Under the pieces are notes generated by a model, which saw only the letters and a program-made list of their open reading frames with translations, was not told where the DNA came from and did not search any database. 64,000 nt of DNA from NCBI GenBank assembly GCA_046349315.1, contig JAXMCQ010000022.1, forward strand, positions 1 through 64,000, written 5' to 3'. Below, piece by piece: positions 1 through 8,240 of the stretch. The stretch's first letter is position 1. Each line of letters begins with the position of its first letter. Source of the DNA: JAEUMG01 sp046349315 (lineage in GTDB: Bacteria > Pseudomonadota > Alphaproteobacteria > Rhizobiales > Aestuariivirgaceae). Made by a program: the position numbers and the translations under genes.

Positions 1-523
1 CGAAGCGCACCTTGCTGCGCATGCCGGCGGGGCTCAGGTCGCCGGGACTCACAATGTGATCGCGGTAGTTCGCCTTGCCTTCTGGCACCTCGCCGCTGCC
101 CGCGATGATGAATGTCGGCGTTGTCACGGCTTGAGCAGGTACAGCATAGCTGAAGGCATACATCACGGGTTCGGCTGGCGGCGATATCTCCGGACAGACA
201 TTGCTGCGGGCCACGGGATTGGCGCCCTCGACGATCAGGCCCCAACGATCGAGAGTTTCGACGTAAGATTCATTGAAGCTGCGGAAGGCCGGCTCCGAGA
301 ACTGCCCCGGCGAGCGCAACTCGCAGGCGCAGAAGGCGGTCAAGGGACGGCCGACCGCCTTGATGATCTCCTCCGCGCGATTAAATCCCTCGTGCAAGGG
401 TGGCGGTTTGCGAAATGCGACTCGCACAATCTCGAAGCCGGAAAGCGCCGCGACCCCGGCGGAATACTGGAACACGCCGGGGAGATAGGCATAGCCGCCG
501 GAGCGGAATTCCTTGGTTATCAT
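1..523 (-). CDS. RidA/YjgF-like protein, C-terminus outside window
   Basis: An open frame runs leftward from ATG at 523 to the window edge without a stop, giving 174 visible codons. It starts MITKEFRSGGYAYLPGV and contains CELRSPGQF and NPVARSNVCPEISPPAEP. This pattern resembles a group of alphaproteobacterial RidA-related proteins, a family of enamine/imine hydrolases, but I am only moderately sure of the assignment because the end is missing. The start lies 18 bases downstream of the ion channel stop on the same strand, so the two are probably co-transcribed. The ribosome site (GGAG about 10 bases upstream) is modest. Confidence 0.6.
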   Translation of the reverse strand, partial: MITKEFRSGGYAYLPGVFQYSAGVAALSGFEIVRVAFRKPPPLHEGFNRAEEIIKAVGRPLTAFCACELRSPGQFSEPAFRSFNESYVETLDRWGLIVEGANPVARSNVCPEISPPAEPVMYAFSYAVPAQAVTTPTFIIAGSGEVPEGKANYRDHIVSPGDLSPAGMRSKVRF

Positions 524-541
524 GAGGCTTGGCTCCAACTC

Positions 542-952
542 TTATGCGGTACGACGGACAAGTTCGACCATATAGGCGACCGACCAGCCGAAAAGGATGA
601 GGCCATTGGCGCCGATCAGGGCTGAAAGCAGGCGCCATTCGGGCCCGATGGTGATGTCACCAAAGCCAATGGTGGCATAGGTGGTGAGGGAGAAATAGAC
701 GGCAGGTTCAAGCGCATCGATCGCACCGACCAGCAGAAGGACGCCCGCCCACAGCCACACCTCAATCGTGTGGATAAACATGATGTAGAGCATGCACACG
801 ATTATGACGCCAGTATTGGCGAAGCGGCGCAGGTGCCGGCGGGCGACCTGCATCATCAGATCGAAATAGCGATGGAGGATGTTGAACATTTCCGCCTGAA
901 TCGCCACCGTTACGGCAATCACCAGGGAACCAATGAACAGTTGCCGCAGCAT
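542..952 (-). CDS. Small two-pore-domain-type potassium channel protein
   Basis: This 136-residue membrane protein has a hydrophobic N-terminal helix (about residues 3-20), another at about 48-80, then a pore loop and a final helix (about 112-130). The segment SLTTYATIGFGDI at about residue 90 is a K+ selectivity filter (TIGFG) of the ion-channel family PF07885. It has no RCK/TrkA-N regulatory domain, so it looks like a bare pore that would act as a homotetramer in the inner membrane. It lies between a RidA-like gene and an M20 dipeptidase on the same strand, 9 bases after the dipeptidase start. Conductance and gating cannot be inferred. Confidence 0.85.
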   Translation of the reverse strand: MLRQLFIGSLVIAVTVAIQAEMFNILHRYFDLMMQVARRHLRRFANTGVIIVCMLYIMFIHTIEVWLWAGVLLLVGAIDALEPAVYFSLTTYATIGFGDITIGPEWRLLSALIGANGLILFGWSVAYMVELVRRTA

Positions 953-961
953 GGCGATTTG

Positions 962-2347
962 TCAGGCGGCAAGCGCCGCCATTATCCTGATCCAGCTTCT
1001 GATGCCACGCGTGAAGCTTGCGAGATCATATTTCTCATTGGGGCTGTGGATGGCGTCGTCATTGAGGCCGAAGCCGACGAGAACGCTGTCCATGCCGAGC
1101 ACATCCTTGAAGCCGCGCACGATCGGGATCGAGCCGCCGGAACCGATCAGCATCGCCGGTCTGCGGAACTCTTCGGTCAGTGCCGCGGCGGTGAGCGCGA
1201 TGAATGGATTGTCCTCCGGCACGACGGAAGCCGGGCTGCCGCCAGCGTCGGACGCAAACTCGACCTTGCAGTCCTTCGGTACCCGCTCCTTCACGAAGGC
1301 ACGGAAGGCTTTGAGGATCTTCTTGGGGTCCTGCTTGCCCACGAGCCGGAAGGTGAGCTTGGCGCTGGCGCGCGACGGCAGAACGGTCTTGACGCCCGCG
1401 CCGGTGTAACCGCCGAGGATGCCATTTACCTCGGCGGTCGGCCGTGCCCAGATCTGTTCGAGAGCCGAACGCCGTGTCTCGCCCGCCGGCAATGATAGGC
1501 CGACTTCGCGCAGGAACTTGCGGTCCGAGAAATTGAGCGACTTCCATTGCGCCTTGGTGGCCTTCGATACTTCCTCGACGCCGTCGTAGAAGTTCGGGAT
1601 CGCGACCTTGCCGTTCTTGTCGTGAAGGGCAGCAATAATTTTCGACAGGACGCGGATTGGGTTCATTGCCGGGCCGCCATACATGCCGGAATGCAGGTCG
1701 ATCGATGGCCCAATGATCGTCACTTCGTCATGGGCGAGACCGCGCAGGCGCGTGGTGATGGCCGGGGTCTTGGCGTCCCAGAGATTGGTATCGCAGACGA
1801 AGGCAATGTCGGCTGAGAGTTCAGCCTTGTTTGCCTTCAGAAACGGCAGAAGGCTCGGCGAGCCTGATTCCTCTTCGCCTTCGATGAGGAAGGTCGCGTG
1901 AAAAGGCAAGCCGCCGGTGGTGGCGATCCAGGCGCGCGCCGCCTCGACGAAAGTCATCAACTGGCCTTTGTCGTCGGCAGTTCCTCGACCACAAATGCGC
2001 TCGCGGCCGTCCTTGCCCTTGCGCAGAACGGGTTCGAATGGCGGCGTCTCCCACTTCTCGAGCGGGTCGGCCGGCTGCACGTCGTAGTGGCCGTAAAACA
2101 GCGCATGCGGACCCGAGCCGTCGCCGTAATGTGCAACGACCATCGGCTTGCCGCCCGTTTCACGCAGAGTCGCCTTGAAACCCAGCGAGTTCAGTTCATC
2201 GACGAGCCATTTGCCGGCGCGCCGGCAGTCCTTGTCGAAGGCCGGATCGCCTGAAAGGCTCGGAATGCGCAGGAGCGAAAAGAGCCGCTCGAGGCTCTCC
2301 GACATGCCGGCATCGGCGGCAGCGAGAACGCGATTCAGTTCCGACAT
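962..2347 (-). CDS. M20 family dipeptidase, copy 1
   Basis: A 461-residue cytosolic metallopeptidase of the M20/CNDP-like family, which hydrolyses dipeptides or N-acyl amino acids with two metal ions. Metal-site motifs are in order: GHYDVQP with His87, TADDKGQ near 124-129, the general base in EGEEESGS near 157-163, and AIHSPNEKYD near the C-terminus. The lid/dimerisation domain interrupts the catalytic domain at about 200-360. Its length is normal for the family. The gene follows a paralogue (2351-3757) by only 3 bases, so the pair is a tandem duplication in one operon. Confidence 0.92.
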   Translation of the reverse strand: MSELNRVLAAADAGMSESLERLFSLLRIPSLSGDPAFDKDCRRAGKWLVDELNSLGFKATLRETGGKPMVVAHYGDGSGPHALFYGHYDVQPADPLEKWETPPFEPVLRKGKDGRERICGRGTADDKGQLMTFVEAARAWIATTGGLPFHATFLIEGEEESGSPSLLPFLKANKAELSADIAFVCDTNLWDAKTPAITTRLRGLAHDEVTIIGPSIDLHSGMYGGPAMNPIRVLSKIIAALHDKNGKVAIPNFYDGVEEVSKATKAQWKSLNFSDRKFLREVGLSLPAGETRRSALEQIWARPTAEVNGILGGYTGAGVKTVLPSRASAKLTFRLVGKQDPKKILKAFRAFVKERVPKDCKVEFASDAGGSPASVVPEDNPFIALTAAALTEEFRRPAMLIGSGGSIPIVRGFKDVLGMDSVLVGFGLNDDAIHSPNEKYDLASFTRGIRSWIRIMAALAA

Positions 2348-2350
2348 GGG

Positions 2351-3757
2351 TTACTCCTTGCTGCGCTCGAGTTCGGCAATGATGCGAGCCCAGCTCCGCT
2401 GGCCCTTGTGATACGATTCAACATCATATTTCTCATTGGGGCTGTGGAAGGCATCGTCTTCGCGTGCAAAGCCGACGAGCAGTGTCTGCAGTCCCAGCAC
2501 GTTCTGGAAGGTGGCGACGACGGGTATCGAGCCGCCATCGGCCTGCAGTATTGGCGCCCTGCCCCATTCGTCCTTGAGCGCGCGGCTCGCAAGCGCAACC
2601 CATGGGCTCGATTCCGGCACGGTGACGGCAACATTGTCGCCGCCTGATGAATTGAAGACGACCTTGCAGTCCTTTGGCAGGCGCTCTTTGACGAACTTCC
2701 GCAAGCCCCTCCTGATCTTTGTCGGATTCTGCCGGCCGACAAGGCGAAAGGTGAGTTTGGCGCTTGCGGTCGACGGAAGGACCGTCTTGCGACCTTCGCC
2801 GGTGTAGCCACCCCAGATACCGTTAATTTCGGCAGTCGGCCGCGACCAGATCTGCTCATAGACCGGGTAGCCCTTCTCGCCCGCGGGGATCGAAAGGCCG
2901 ACATCCTTCAAGAATCGCTTTTCTGGAAATTTTAGGGCTTTCCACTGGCGGCGCGTGGCGGCGGGAACAGGGTCGACCTCGTCATAGAAACCGGGAATCG
3001 TGACCCGACCATTCCGGTCGTGTAGGTCGGCGAGTATCTCCGTCAGTACGTGGATGGGATTGCGCGCAGCGCCACCATAGTAGCCCGAATGCAGATCCTT
3101 GCTTGGGCCGGTTATGGTTATTTCTTCGGCGATGCAGCCGCGCAGGCGCGTGACGATCGAGGGCGTGCGGTTGTCCCACATGCCGGTATCGCAGATAAAA
3201 GCCGCATCCGCCCTGAATTCTTCGCGATTGTCGGCGAGGAAGCGATCCAAATGCGAATTGTCCCCTTCCTCGTCCCCCTCAATCAGAACTGTGAGCCGCA
3301 TCGGCAATCGACCGTGTACGGAGAGCCACGCCCGGCTGGCTTCCAGAAAGGTCATCAATTGGCCCTTGTCGTCGCTGGCACCACGGGCGAATATGCTTTT
3401 TCTGCCGTCAGTGTTTGCGCGGATCCGGGGCTCGAATGGCGGGCTCTCCCACAGGTCCAGCGGATCGGGCGGCTGCACATCGTAATGCCCGTAGAATAGG
3501 ATATGAGGCGCATGGGACGGCAGCCTCTTTGGCGCATAGCGAGCGACGACGGCAGGCTGGCCCGTAGTAGGGCGCAAGACAGCTTCAAATCCCATTGCCT
3601 TGAGTTGATCGCGTATCCAATGGGCCGCTCCCGCACAGCCTTCACGATAGGCCGGATCGGTACCCACACTGGCAAAACGAATAAGATCGAAAAGACGGGA
3701 AAGGCTCGTCTCGAGACCGTCGTCTATGTGCCGCAAGACGGCATCGAGATTGGACAT
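2351..3757 (-). CDS. M20 family dipeptidase, copy 2
   Basis: A 468-residue paralogue of the adjacent downstream dipeptidase, with the same metal motifs (GHYDVQPPDP, SDDKGQLMTF, EGDEEGDNSH, AFHSPNEKYD). The general-base motif is EGDEEG rather than EGEEESG, so specificity may differ. The frame is open further upstream, but MSNLDAVLRHIDDGLETSL at 3757 matches the family N-terminus and the extra 52 codons do not look coding. It is divergent from the SLC13 permease across 86 bases, which suggests shared regulation and that the permease may import a substrate for this peptidase pair. That link is inference. Confidence 0.92.
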   Translation of the reverse strand: MSNLDAVLRHIDDGLETSLSRLFDLIRFASVGTDPAYREGCAGAAHWIRDQLKAMGFEAVLRPTTGQPAVVARYAPKRLPSHAPHILFYGHYDVQPPDPLDLWESPPFEPRIRANTDGRKSIFARGASDDKGQLMTFLEASRAWLSVHGRLPMRLTVLIEGDEEGDNSHLDRFLADNREEFRADAAFICDTGMWDNRTPSIVTRLRGCIAEEITITGPSKDLHSGYYGGAARNPIHVLTEILADLHDRNGRVTIPGFYDEVDPVPAATRRQWKALKFPEKRFLKDVGLSIPAGEKGYPVYEQIWSRPTAEINGIWGGYTGEGRKTVLPSTASAKLTFRLVGRQNPTKIRRGLRKFVKERLPKDCKVVFNSSGGDNVAVTVPESSPWVALASRALKDEWGRAPILQADGGSIPVVATFQNVLGLQTLLVGFAREDDAFHSPNEKYDVESYHKGQRSWARIIAELERSKE

Positions 3758-3843
3758 CAAGGCACTCTGAAAGAGGATGGTCGTTGTCCGGGGACAAAGC
3801 CCAATTTGGGTGCGCCGGTCAACCCTCCCGCCGGAGCCTGTCC

Positions 3844-5397
3844 ATGAGCCCGGCGACGGCACCCAATTTCGAACTCGCGCGCGACAGCCTGCAGGCACAT
3901 GAGCCTTCGGCAAAGCTCACACGCTTCCGCCGTCTTGGCTATCAGCGCTACCTGCATGTGCGCTCGCAGATCGACCTCTTCACGCTTTGGGAGAAGCGCT
4001 GGTTCTTCATTGCGCTCCTGGTCGGAGCGATCCTCATCCTGGCGCCGACCCCGTCCGGTCTTAGCCATGAAGGCCAGATCGTGCTCGCCATGTCAGTCAT
4101 GGCGACCATCCTCTTCATTACCGAGCCGGTGCCATTGCCTACCGTCCCCCTGCTCATCGTGATCGGCGAGGTCGTCCTCCTCGGCGTCGATCCGACCAAG
4201 GTGGCACAGAGCCTGATGACGGATTCCGTCCTCTTCATCATGGGCTCGCTGATGCTCGCCGTGGCGATCGTCAAGCAGAGACTCGACAAACGGATCGCCT
4301 GGTGGATCGTGCGCATGACCGGCACGAATGTCTACTGGATCAGCTTCGGCATCACCGCCATGTGCGGGGCGCTTGCCGCCTTCATCGGCGAGCACACAGT
4401 GGCGGCGATGATGCTGCCGGTGGGCGTCACCATCATCACGCTGGTCTCCAACGATCCGAAAAACGTCCGCAACCTCGCGGCGATCATCCTGTTCTCGATC
4501 TCCTATGGCTGCTCGATCGCCGGCGTCGCGACACCGTCAGGCGGTGCGCGCAATGCGATCATCATCAGCTACTGGAAGGATTTCTTTTACAATCCGCTCG
4601 ATCCGTCCACGTACCGCTTCCTCATGGATTACGTGACCTGGATGATTTACGCCTTCCCCATGTTCCTGCTACGGCTGCCGATTGTCACAGTCCTGCTGAT
4701 GGCGACGTTCAAGCCCGAGACCACGGACATGGCGCGAGCCGTCTCGCGCCTGCGCACCCAAGTTATGATGGAAGGTCCGCTCAAACCTGCGGGTTGGCTG
4801 ACCATCGGTATCTTCGTCATGACCATCCTCGGCTGGGTGTTCCTGTCGGAGCAGCTCGGGCTGGGCGTCGTTGCGCTGGTCGGCGTCTGCGCCTTCCTGG
4901 TATTGGGGCTCGTGCGCTGGGAAGACATCAATTCCGGCGTCAACTGGGGGGTGGTGCTTCTCTACGCGGCAGCGATTTCCCTCGGCGTTGAAATGAAGGC
5001 GACAGGCGCCGCCGAATGGATCGCGCAGAGCTTCCTTTCCGCGCTTGCCTGGATGGGCGCCGGCACGGGTGTCGCCTTCGATCTGGCTCTCTCCCTCTTG
5101 ACCATCGGTGTATCGAATACCATGACGGCCGGTGCGGCGATCGCGGTCCTGGGACCGGTCGTCCTCAAGACCGCCGTCGTTGCAAAGGTCGATCCGATCA
5201 TTGCCGGCTTTGTCGCGGCTATCTCCTCGGCCTTCGGCTACCTGACGCCAGCGGCCCAACCGGCCTTCACCATCATCTATGCCTCTGGCTTCCTCAAAAG
5301 TGCTGATTTCTTCAAAATCGGCATCAAGATGATGGTGGTCTCAGTAGCCATTCTTCTGCTGCTTGCGAGCCTTTACTGGCCCCTGCTCAACCATTAA
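3844..5397 (+). CDS. SLC13/DASS-family anion permease
   Basis: A 517-residue polytopic membrane protein with about 12 hydrophobic segments after a cytoplasmic N-terminus of about 50 residues. Two pseudo-symmetric substrate-loop regions are visible: TPSGGARN near 235 and GVSNTMTAGAAIA near 430, the latter with the SNT signature of the divalent-anion/sodium symporter family. The C-terminal SAFGYLTPAAQPAF segment is also typical. Substrate could be a dicarboxylate, citrate or sulfate, and the sequence does not decide. An upstream in-frame ATG at 3784 exists, but ATG 3844 gives MSPATAPNFELARD, a better N-terminus. Divergent from the dipeptidase pair and followed by a universal-stress gene. Confidence 0.88.
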   Translation: MSPATAPNFELARDSLQAHEPSAKLTRFRRLGYQRYLHVRSQIDLFTLWEKRWFFIALLVGAILILAPTPSGLSHEGQIVLAMSVMATILFITEPVPLPTVPLLIVIGEVVLLGVDPTKVAQSLMTDSVLFIMGSLMLAVAIVKQRLDKRIAWWIVRMTGTNVYWISFGITAMCGALAAFIGEHTVAAMMLPVGVTIITLVSNDPKNVRNLAAIILFSISYGCSIAGVATPSGGARNAIIISYWKDFFYNPLDPSTYRFLMDYVTWMIYAFPMFLLRLPIVTVLLMATFKPETTDMARAVSRLRTQVMMEGPLKPAGWLTIGIFVMTILGWVFLSEQLGLGVVALVGVCAFLVLGLVRWEDINSGVNWGVVLLYAAAISLGVEMKATGAAEWIAQSFLSALAWMGAGTGVAFDLALSLLTIGVSNTMTAGAAIAVLGPVVLKTAVVAKVDPIIAGFVAAISSAFGYLTPAAQPAFTIIYASGFLKSADFFKIGIKMMVVSVAILLLLASLYWPLLNH

Positions 5398-5424
5398 GTC
5401 TCTGCGCAAAGGGGGTAGGCAGTC

Positions 5425-6438
5425 TTGCGAAGCTTGTTCAAGCGCACGACATTGAGCGACCGCCAGGAACGCGCGGTCCAAAAGACGCTCAAGCATCTCC
5501 ATGCCCAGCGCCGCAACCGCTTCCGCATTCTCGCCTGCATTGACGGCTCGGATGATTCCTTTATCACCGTGCGCTTGGCCGCCCGGCTGGCGCCCAATAA
5601 TGATTGCGACATCATCATTCTGTTTGTGCGGCCCGTCGACCAGGGCTTGTGGTCAGGCGGCCTGCAATTGCGCTTGGCGCGCCAGAATATGATGGATGCC
5701 GGCTTCGAATTGCCGGGCGTGCGCGACCTCAAGAAGGCGCTCGAGATCCTCAAGGAGGAAGGCATCGATGCCGAAAGCTGGCCGCGCGAGGCAAGCCAGC
5801 AGGATGCCTGGGGCGATCCCGCCGGCGATACGAAGGTCGAGTACAGGAGCCCCGAGGGCCGCACCGTGGTGCTCAAGCTCAAGACGGCGCCCGACGCGGC
5901 GAACGGCATTTTGGACCAGTATGAACTCGGTCCTTACAACCTGATGATCCTCGGCGAGCCGTCGCGCTGGCGCGGCGAGTTCCAGGCCTGGTTCGACGCC
6001 GGCGTCGTGCAGCAGGTGACATTGATGGCCCCCTGTTCGGTGCTGGTGGCGCGCAAGAGCCTCGACAAGAAGGGGTTCTTCATCTGCACCGACGGGACCT
6101 CGCGCTCCATGCAGGCGGTGCGGCGCGCCGCGGTGCTTGCCCACATGTCGCACGAGCCGATCACGCTTTTCTCGGTGGCGACGACCGAAGCGGGGCGGCC
6201 GGCCGCCGAAGAAGCGGTCGCCAATGCGCGCGCGCTCCTCAAAGCGATGAAAATAGACGTCGCCGATACGCGTACCGCCGTGGGCAAGCCCGCCGAGGAA
6301 ATCATCGAAGCGAGCCCGATGCACCGTTTGGTGGTGGTGACGGACGAAGGCCGCTCGCGGCTGCAGCGCATCTTCCGCGGCTCTACCGCGATCGAGGTCG
6401 TGCGCCGCGCGCGAACCAGCGTTCTCGATGTCAGATAG
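5425..6438 (+). CDS. Tandem universal-stress-protein domain protein
   Basis: A 337-residue soluble protein with two UspA-like folds. The first begins RILACIDGSDDSFITVRLA near residue 33 and includes CDIIILFVRP. The second begins KKGFFICTDGTSRSMQAVRRA near 215 and ends with VVVTDEGRSRLQRIF and RRARTSVLDV, the usual UspA C-terminal strand. The start is TTG at 5425, supported by GGGGG nine bases upstream. It lies 27 bases after the SLC13 permease stop, so probable co-transcription places it as a regulator or stress partner of the transporter. The nucleotide-binding motif is not a clean G-2x-G-9x-G(S/T), so ATP binding is uncertain. Confidence 0.8.
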   Translation: MRSLFKRTTLSDRQERAVQKTLKHLHAQRRNRFRILACIDGSDDSFITVRLAARLAPNNDCDIIILFVRPVDQGLWSGGLQLRLARQNMMDAGFELPGVRDLKKALEILKEEGIDAESWPREASQQDAWGDPAGDTKVEYRSPEGRTVVLKLKTAPDAANGILDQYELGPYNLMILGEPSRWRGEFQAWFDAGVVQQVTLMAPCSVLVARKSLDKKGFFICTDGTSRSMQAVRRAAVLAHMSHEPITLFSVATTEAGRPAAEEAVANARALLKAMKIDVADTRTAVGKPAEEIIEASPMHRLVVVTDEGRSRLQRIFRGSTAIEVVRRARTSVLDVR

Positions 6439-6517
6439 GGTTTGCGCGCCGCCTTGCCCGTAACAATAAAGCCGCCTAAGCCATTCACCGATCGCCGCAG
6501 ATGGTCGGGAGGGCGCA

Positions 6518-7159
6518 ATGGCCGAATATCAGCTCTATTGTTTCGCAGAATCGGGAAACGCCTATAAGGCGGCCCTGATGCTCGAGCTGACGCGGCAGGA
6601 CTGGGAAGCGCGCTGGGTCGACTATTTCAACGGCGAGACGCGCACGCCGGAATACAGATCGCAAGTCAATGAACTGGGCGAAGTGCCGGTCCTGGTTCAC
6701 GGATCGCTCAAGCTCACCCAATCTGGCGTGATCCTCGATTATCTCGCGGAGAAGACGCGCAAATTCGGGGCCAAGAGCGATGACGAACGGCGTGAAATCC
6801 TGCGCTGGATCCTGTTCGACAACCACAAATTCACGAGCTACATCGCCACACTTCGCTTTCTCGTCAGCCTCGCCAAGACGGGCGAAACTCCGGTAACGGA
6901 TTTTCTGCGCCAGCGCGCGCTCAACGCCCTGAAGATCGTCGATCTGCACCTGTCGGGCAGTCCGTTCATCGTTGGAAAACGCGCCACGATCGCCGACATT
7001 TCAATGTGCGGCTATCTCTTCTTCGGTGAAGAGCTTGGGCTGCCGCTGGAGGAGTATTCCAATATTCTCAAATGGCTCGATCGCATCCGGGCACTGCCGG
7101 GCTGGAAGCATCCGTATGATCTGCTGCCGCGAGGACCGAAGGGTAAGACCGACTCATAA
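6518..7159 (+). CDS. Glutathione S-transferase family protein
   Basis: A 213-residue cytosolic protein. Residues 1-80 form a thioredoxin-like GST N-domain (YQLYCFAESGNAYKAALMLEL; GEVPVLVHGSLKLTQSGVIL with the cis-Pro and the S-G gamma-glutamate contact). Residues 90-205 form the helical C-domain, with SPFIVGKRATIADISM containing the conserved N-cap Asp. A usual conjugating GST is likely, but the substrate is unknown. A second, unrelated GST lies at 14939. A GGGAGG ribosome site is 10 bases before the ATG. The gene is followed by a repeat element, not by another gene of the same operon. Confidence 0.88.
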   Translation: MAEYQLYCFAESGNAYKAALMLELTRQDWEARWVDYFNGETRTPEYRSQVNELGEVPVLVHGSLKLTQSGVILDYLAEKTRKFGAKSDDERREILRWILFDNHKFTSYIATLRFLVSLAKTGETPVTDFLRQRALNALKIVDLHLSGSPFIVGKRATIADISMCGYLFFGEELGLPLEEYSNILKWLDRIRALPGWKHPYDLLPRGPKGKTDS

Positions 7160-7179
7160 ACTCAACCCCTTCTTCTATC

Positions 7180-7283
7180 CTGTCATCCCCGCACTTGTTG
7201 CGGGGATCCATTGTGCCGAAGCACGACGTTCGGAGCTCACGGCGCAATGGATTGCCGGAACAAGGCCGGCAATGACAAAATAA
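7180..7283. repeat. Extragenic palindromic repeat (rhizobial REP/BIME type)
   Basis: An imperfect palindrome between two convergent genes. TGTCATCCCCGCACTTG with TGCGGGGATCCA forms one hairpin, and CAATGGATTGCCGGAACAAG with GCCGGCAATGACA forms its partner. The outer ends TGTCAT and ATGACA are complementary. The same family of elements is common in Bradyrhizobium- and Mesorhizobium-like genomes. It may also terminate transcription of both flanking genes. A shorter relative (CCGTCATTGCGAGGAG) is visible near 39551-39566. Confidence 0.75.
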
Positions 7284-7293
7284 AGCTTAGTCT

Positions 7294-8133
7294 TCACCCC
7301 TTTGCGGGCGACATGGCGTCGAGATACTCCTCGAGATGCTCGAGGTTTTCGAAACGCATCCAGCCCTCGTCTGTCTCGGCCTCAACCGTGCCGTCGGAGA
7401 GCACGCGGGCAGGCCGCCCGCGGATAAGCTTCTCTTCCATTACATAGAGCTGCTCTTCCTCGCCCTCCGAGGGCACAACATCGAACTCTGTTTCAACTTC
7501 AGCGACCAGGACCGTCTCCTTGGCGACCGGCGGTTCAGGTGGCGCTGGCGTGTCCGGAGGCGGCGGTGGCGGTGATCCGAAGGCGGTCTCGAGATCGGAT
7601 TTGGCTTTCTCGATCGCGACAATGGTCTCGCGGGTGGTGATCCGCGTCTCGGCGACGGGTTGGTCAACGGGCTTAAGACCGGCGCGCTCGCGGGCCTGAT
7701 CCAGGCTGCGCACTGTGCCGGTGAAAATCAACGGTTTCTCTTCAGACGCAGAGGCGGGCTCCGATTCGGCGGCGATCGCGGGCTCGGGCGTGATGAGGGC
7801 TTCAGGCTTGGCTGGCGGTACCTGCTTGGGCGGCGGAGCGGGTGGTTCGGGCATGGGCGGTGGCGGAGTCGCGCGGCCAAAGCGCTCGGTCGACCGATCA
7901 GTGCGCGCCACCATGGTCTCGGCCAAATCTCGGAAAGCCTTGCGTTGGTCGTGGAGTACGTCGATGACGCCACCGAGGCCAACGGCGAGAATGCCACCCA
8001 TCAGGAAAAGGGCGGCCACCTCCGCGGTCAGCCCCGCGACTTGCATCTGGCCGGGCGCGACATAGCCGAGCACTCCTACCGCGACACCGATTGCCACGGC
8101 CAGAATACCCAGCACGATCATCAGCTTCGACAT
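7294..8133 (-). CDS. Proline-rich membrane-anchored hypothetical protein
   Basis: A 279-residue protein starting MSKLMIVLGILAVAIGVAVG at 8133, chosen because GGGAGGGGG lies just upstream and the in-frame extension to 8178 is poor. Two hydrophobic segments (about 3-25 and 40-62) anchor it. The rest is cytoplasmic or periplasmic, very rich in Pro, Ala and Glu (runs of PPPPMPEPPAPPPK and PPPPPPDTPAPPEPP), and ends in a short ordered acidic domain near 235-279 containing GWMRFENLEHLEEYLDAM. I do not recognise the family. The Pro-rich linker suggests a spacer holding the C-terminal domain away from the membrane. Probably monocistronic. Confidence 0.75.
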   Translation of the reverse strand: MSKLMIVLGILAVAIGVAVGVLGYVAPGQMQVAGLTAEVAALFLMGGILAVGLGGVIDVLHDQRKAFRDLAETMVARTDRSTERFGRATPPPPMPEPPAPPPKQVPPAKPEALITPEPAIAAESEPASASEEKPLIFTGTVRSLDQARERAGLKPVDQPVAETRITTRETIVAIEKAKSDLETAFGSPPPPPPDTPAPPEPPVAKETVLVAEVETEFDVVPSEGEEEQLYVMEEKLIRGRPARVLSDGTVEAETDEGWMRFENLEHLEEYLDAMSPAKG

Positions 8134-8240
8134 AATACCGACCCCCTCCCAAAACCCCCGATCCGACTCGCAGCCCAATGGCGGCCTGACTGTTGCGTCA
8201 GGCTATCACAAGATCAAGGGGCTTGTGGTCTTACCAGCGG

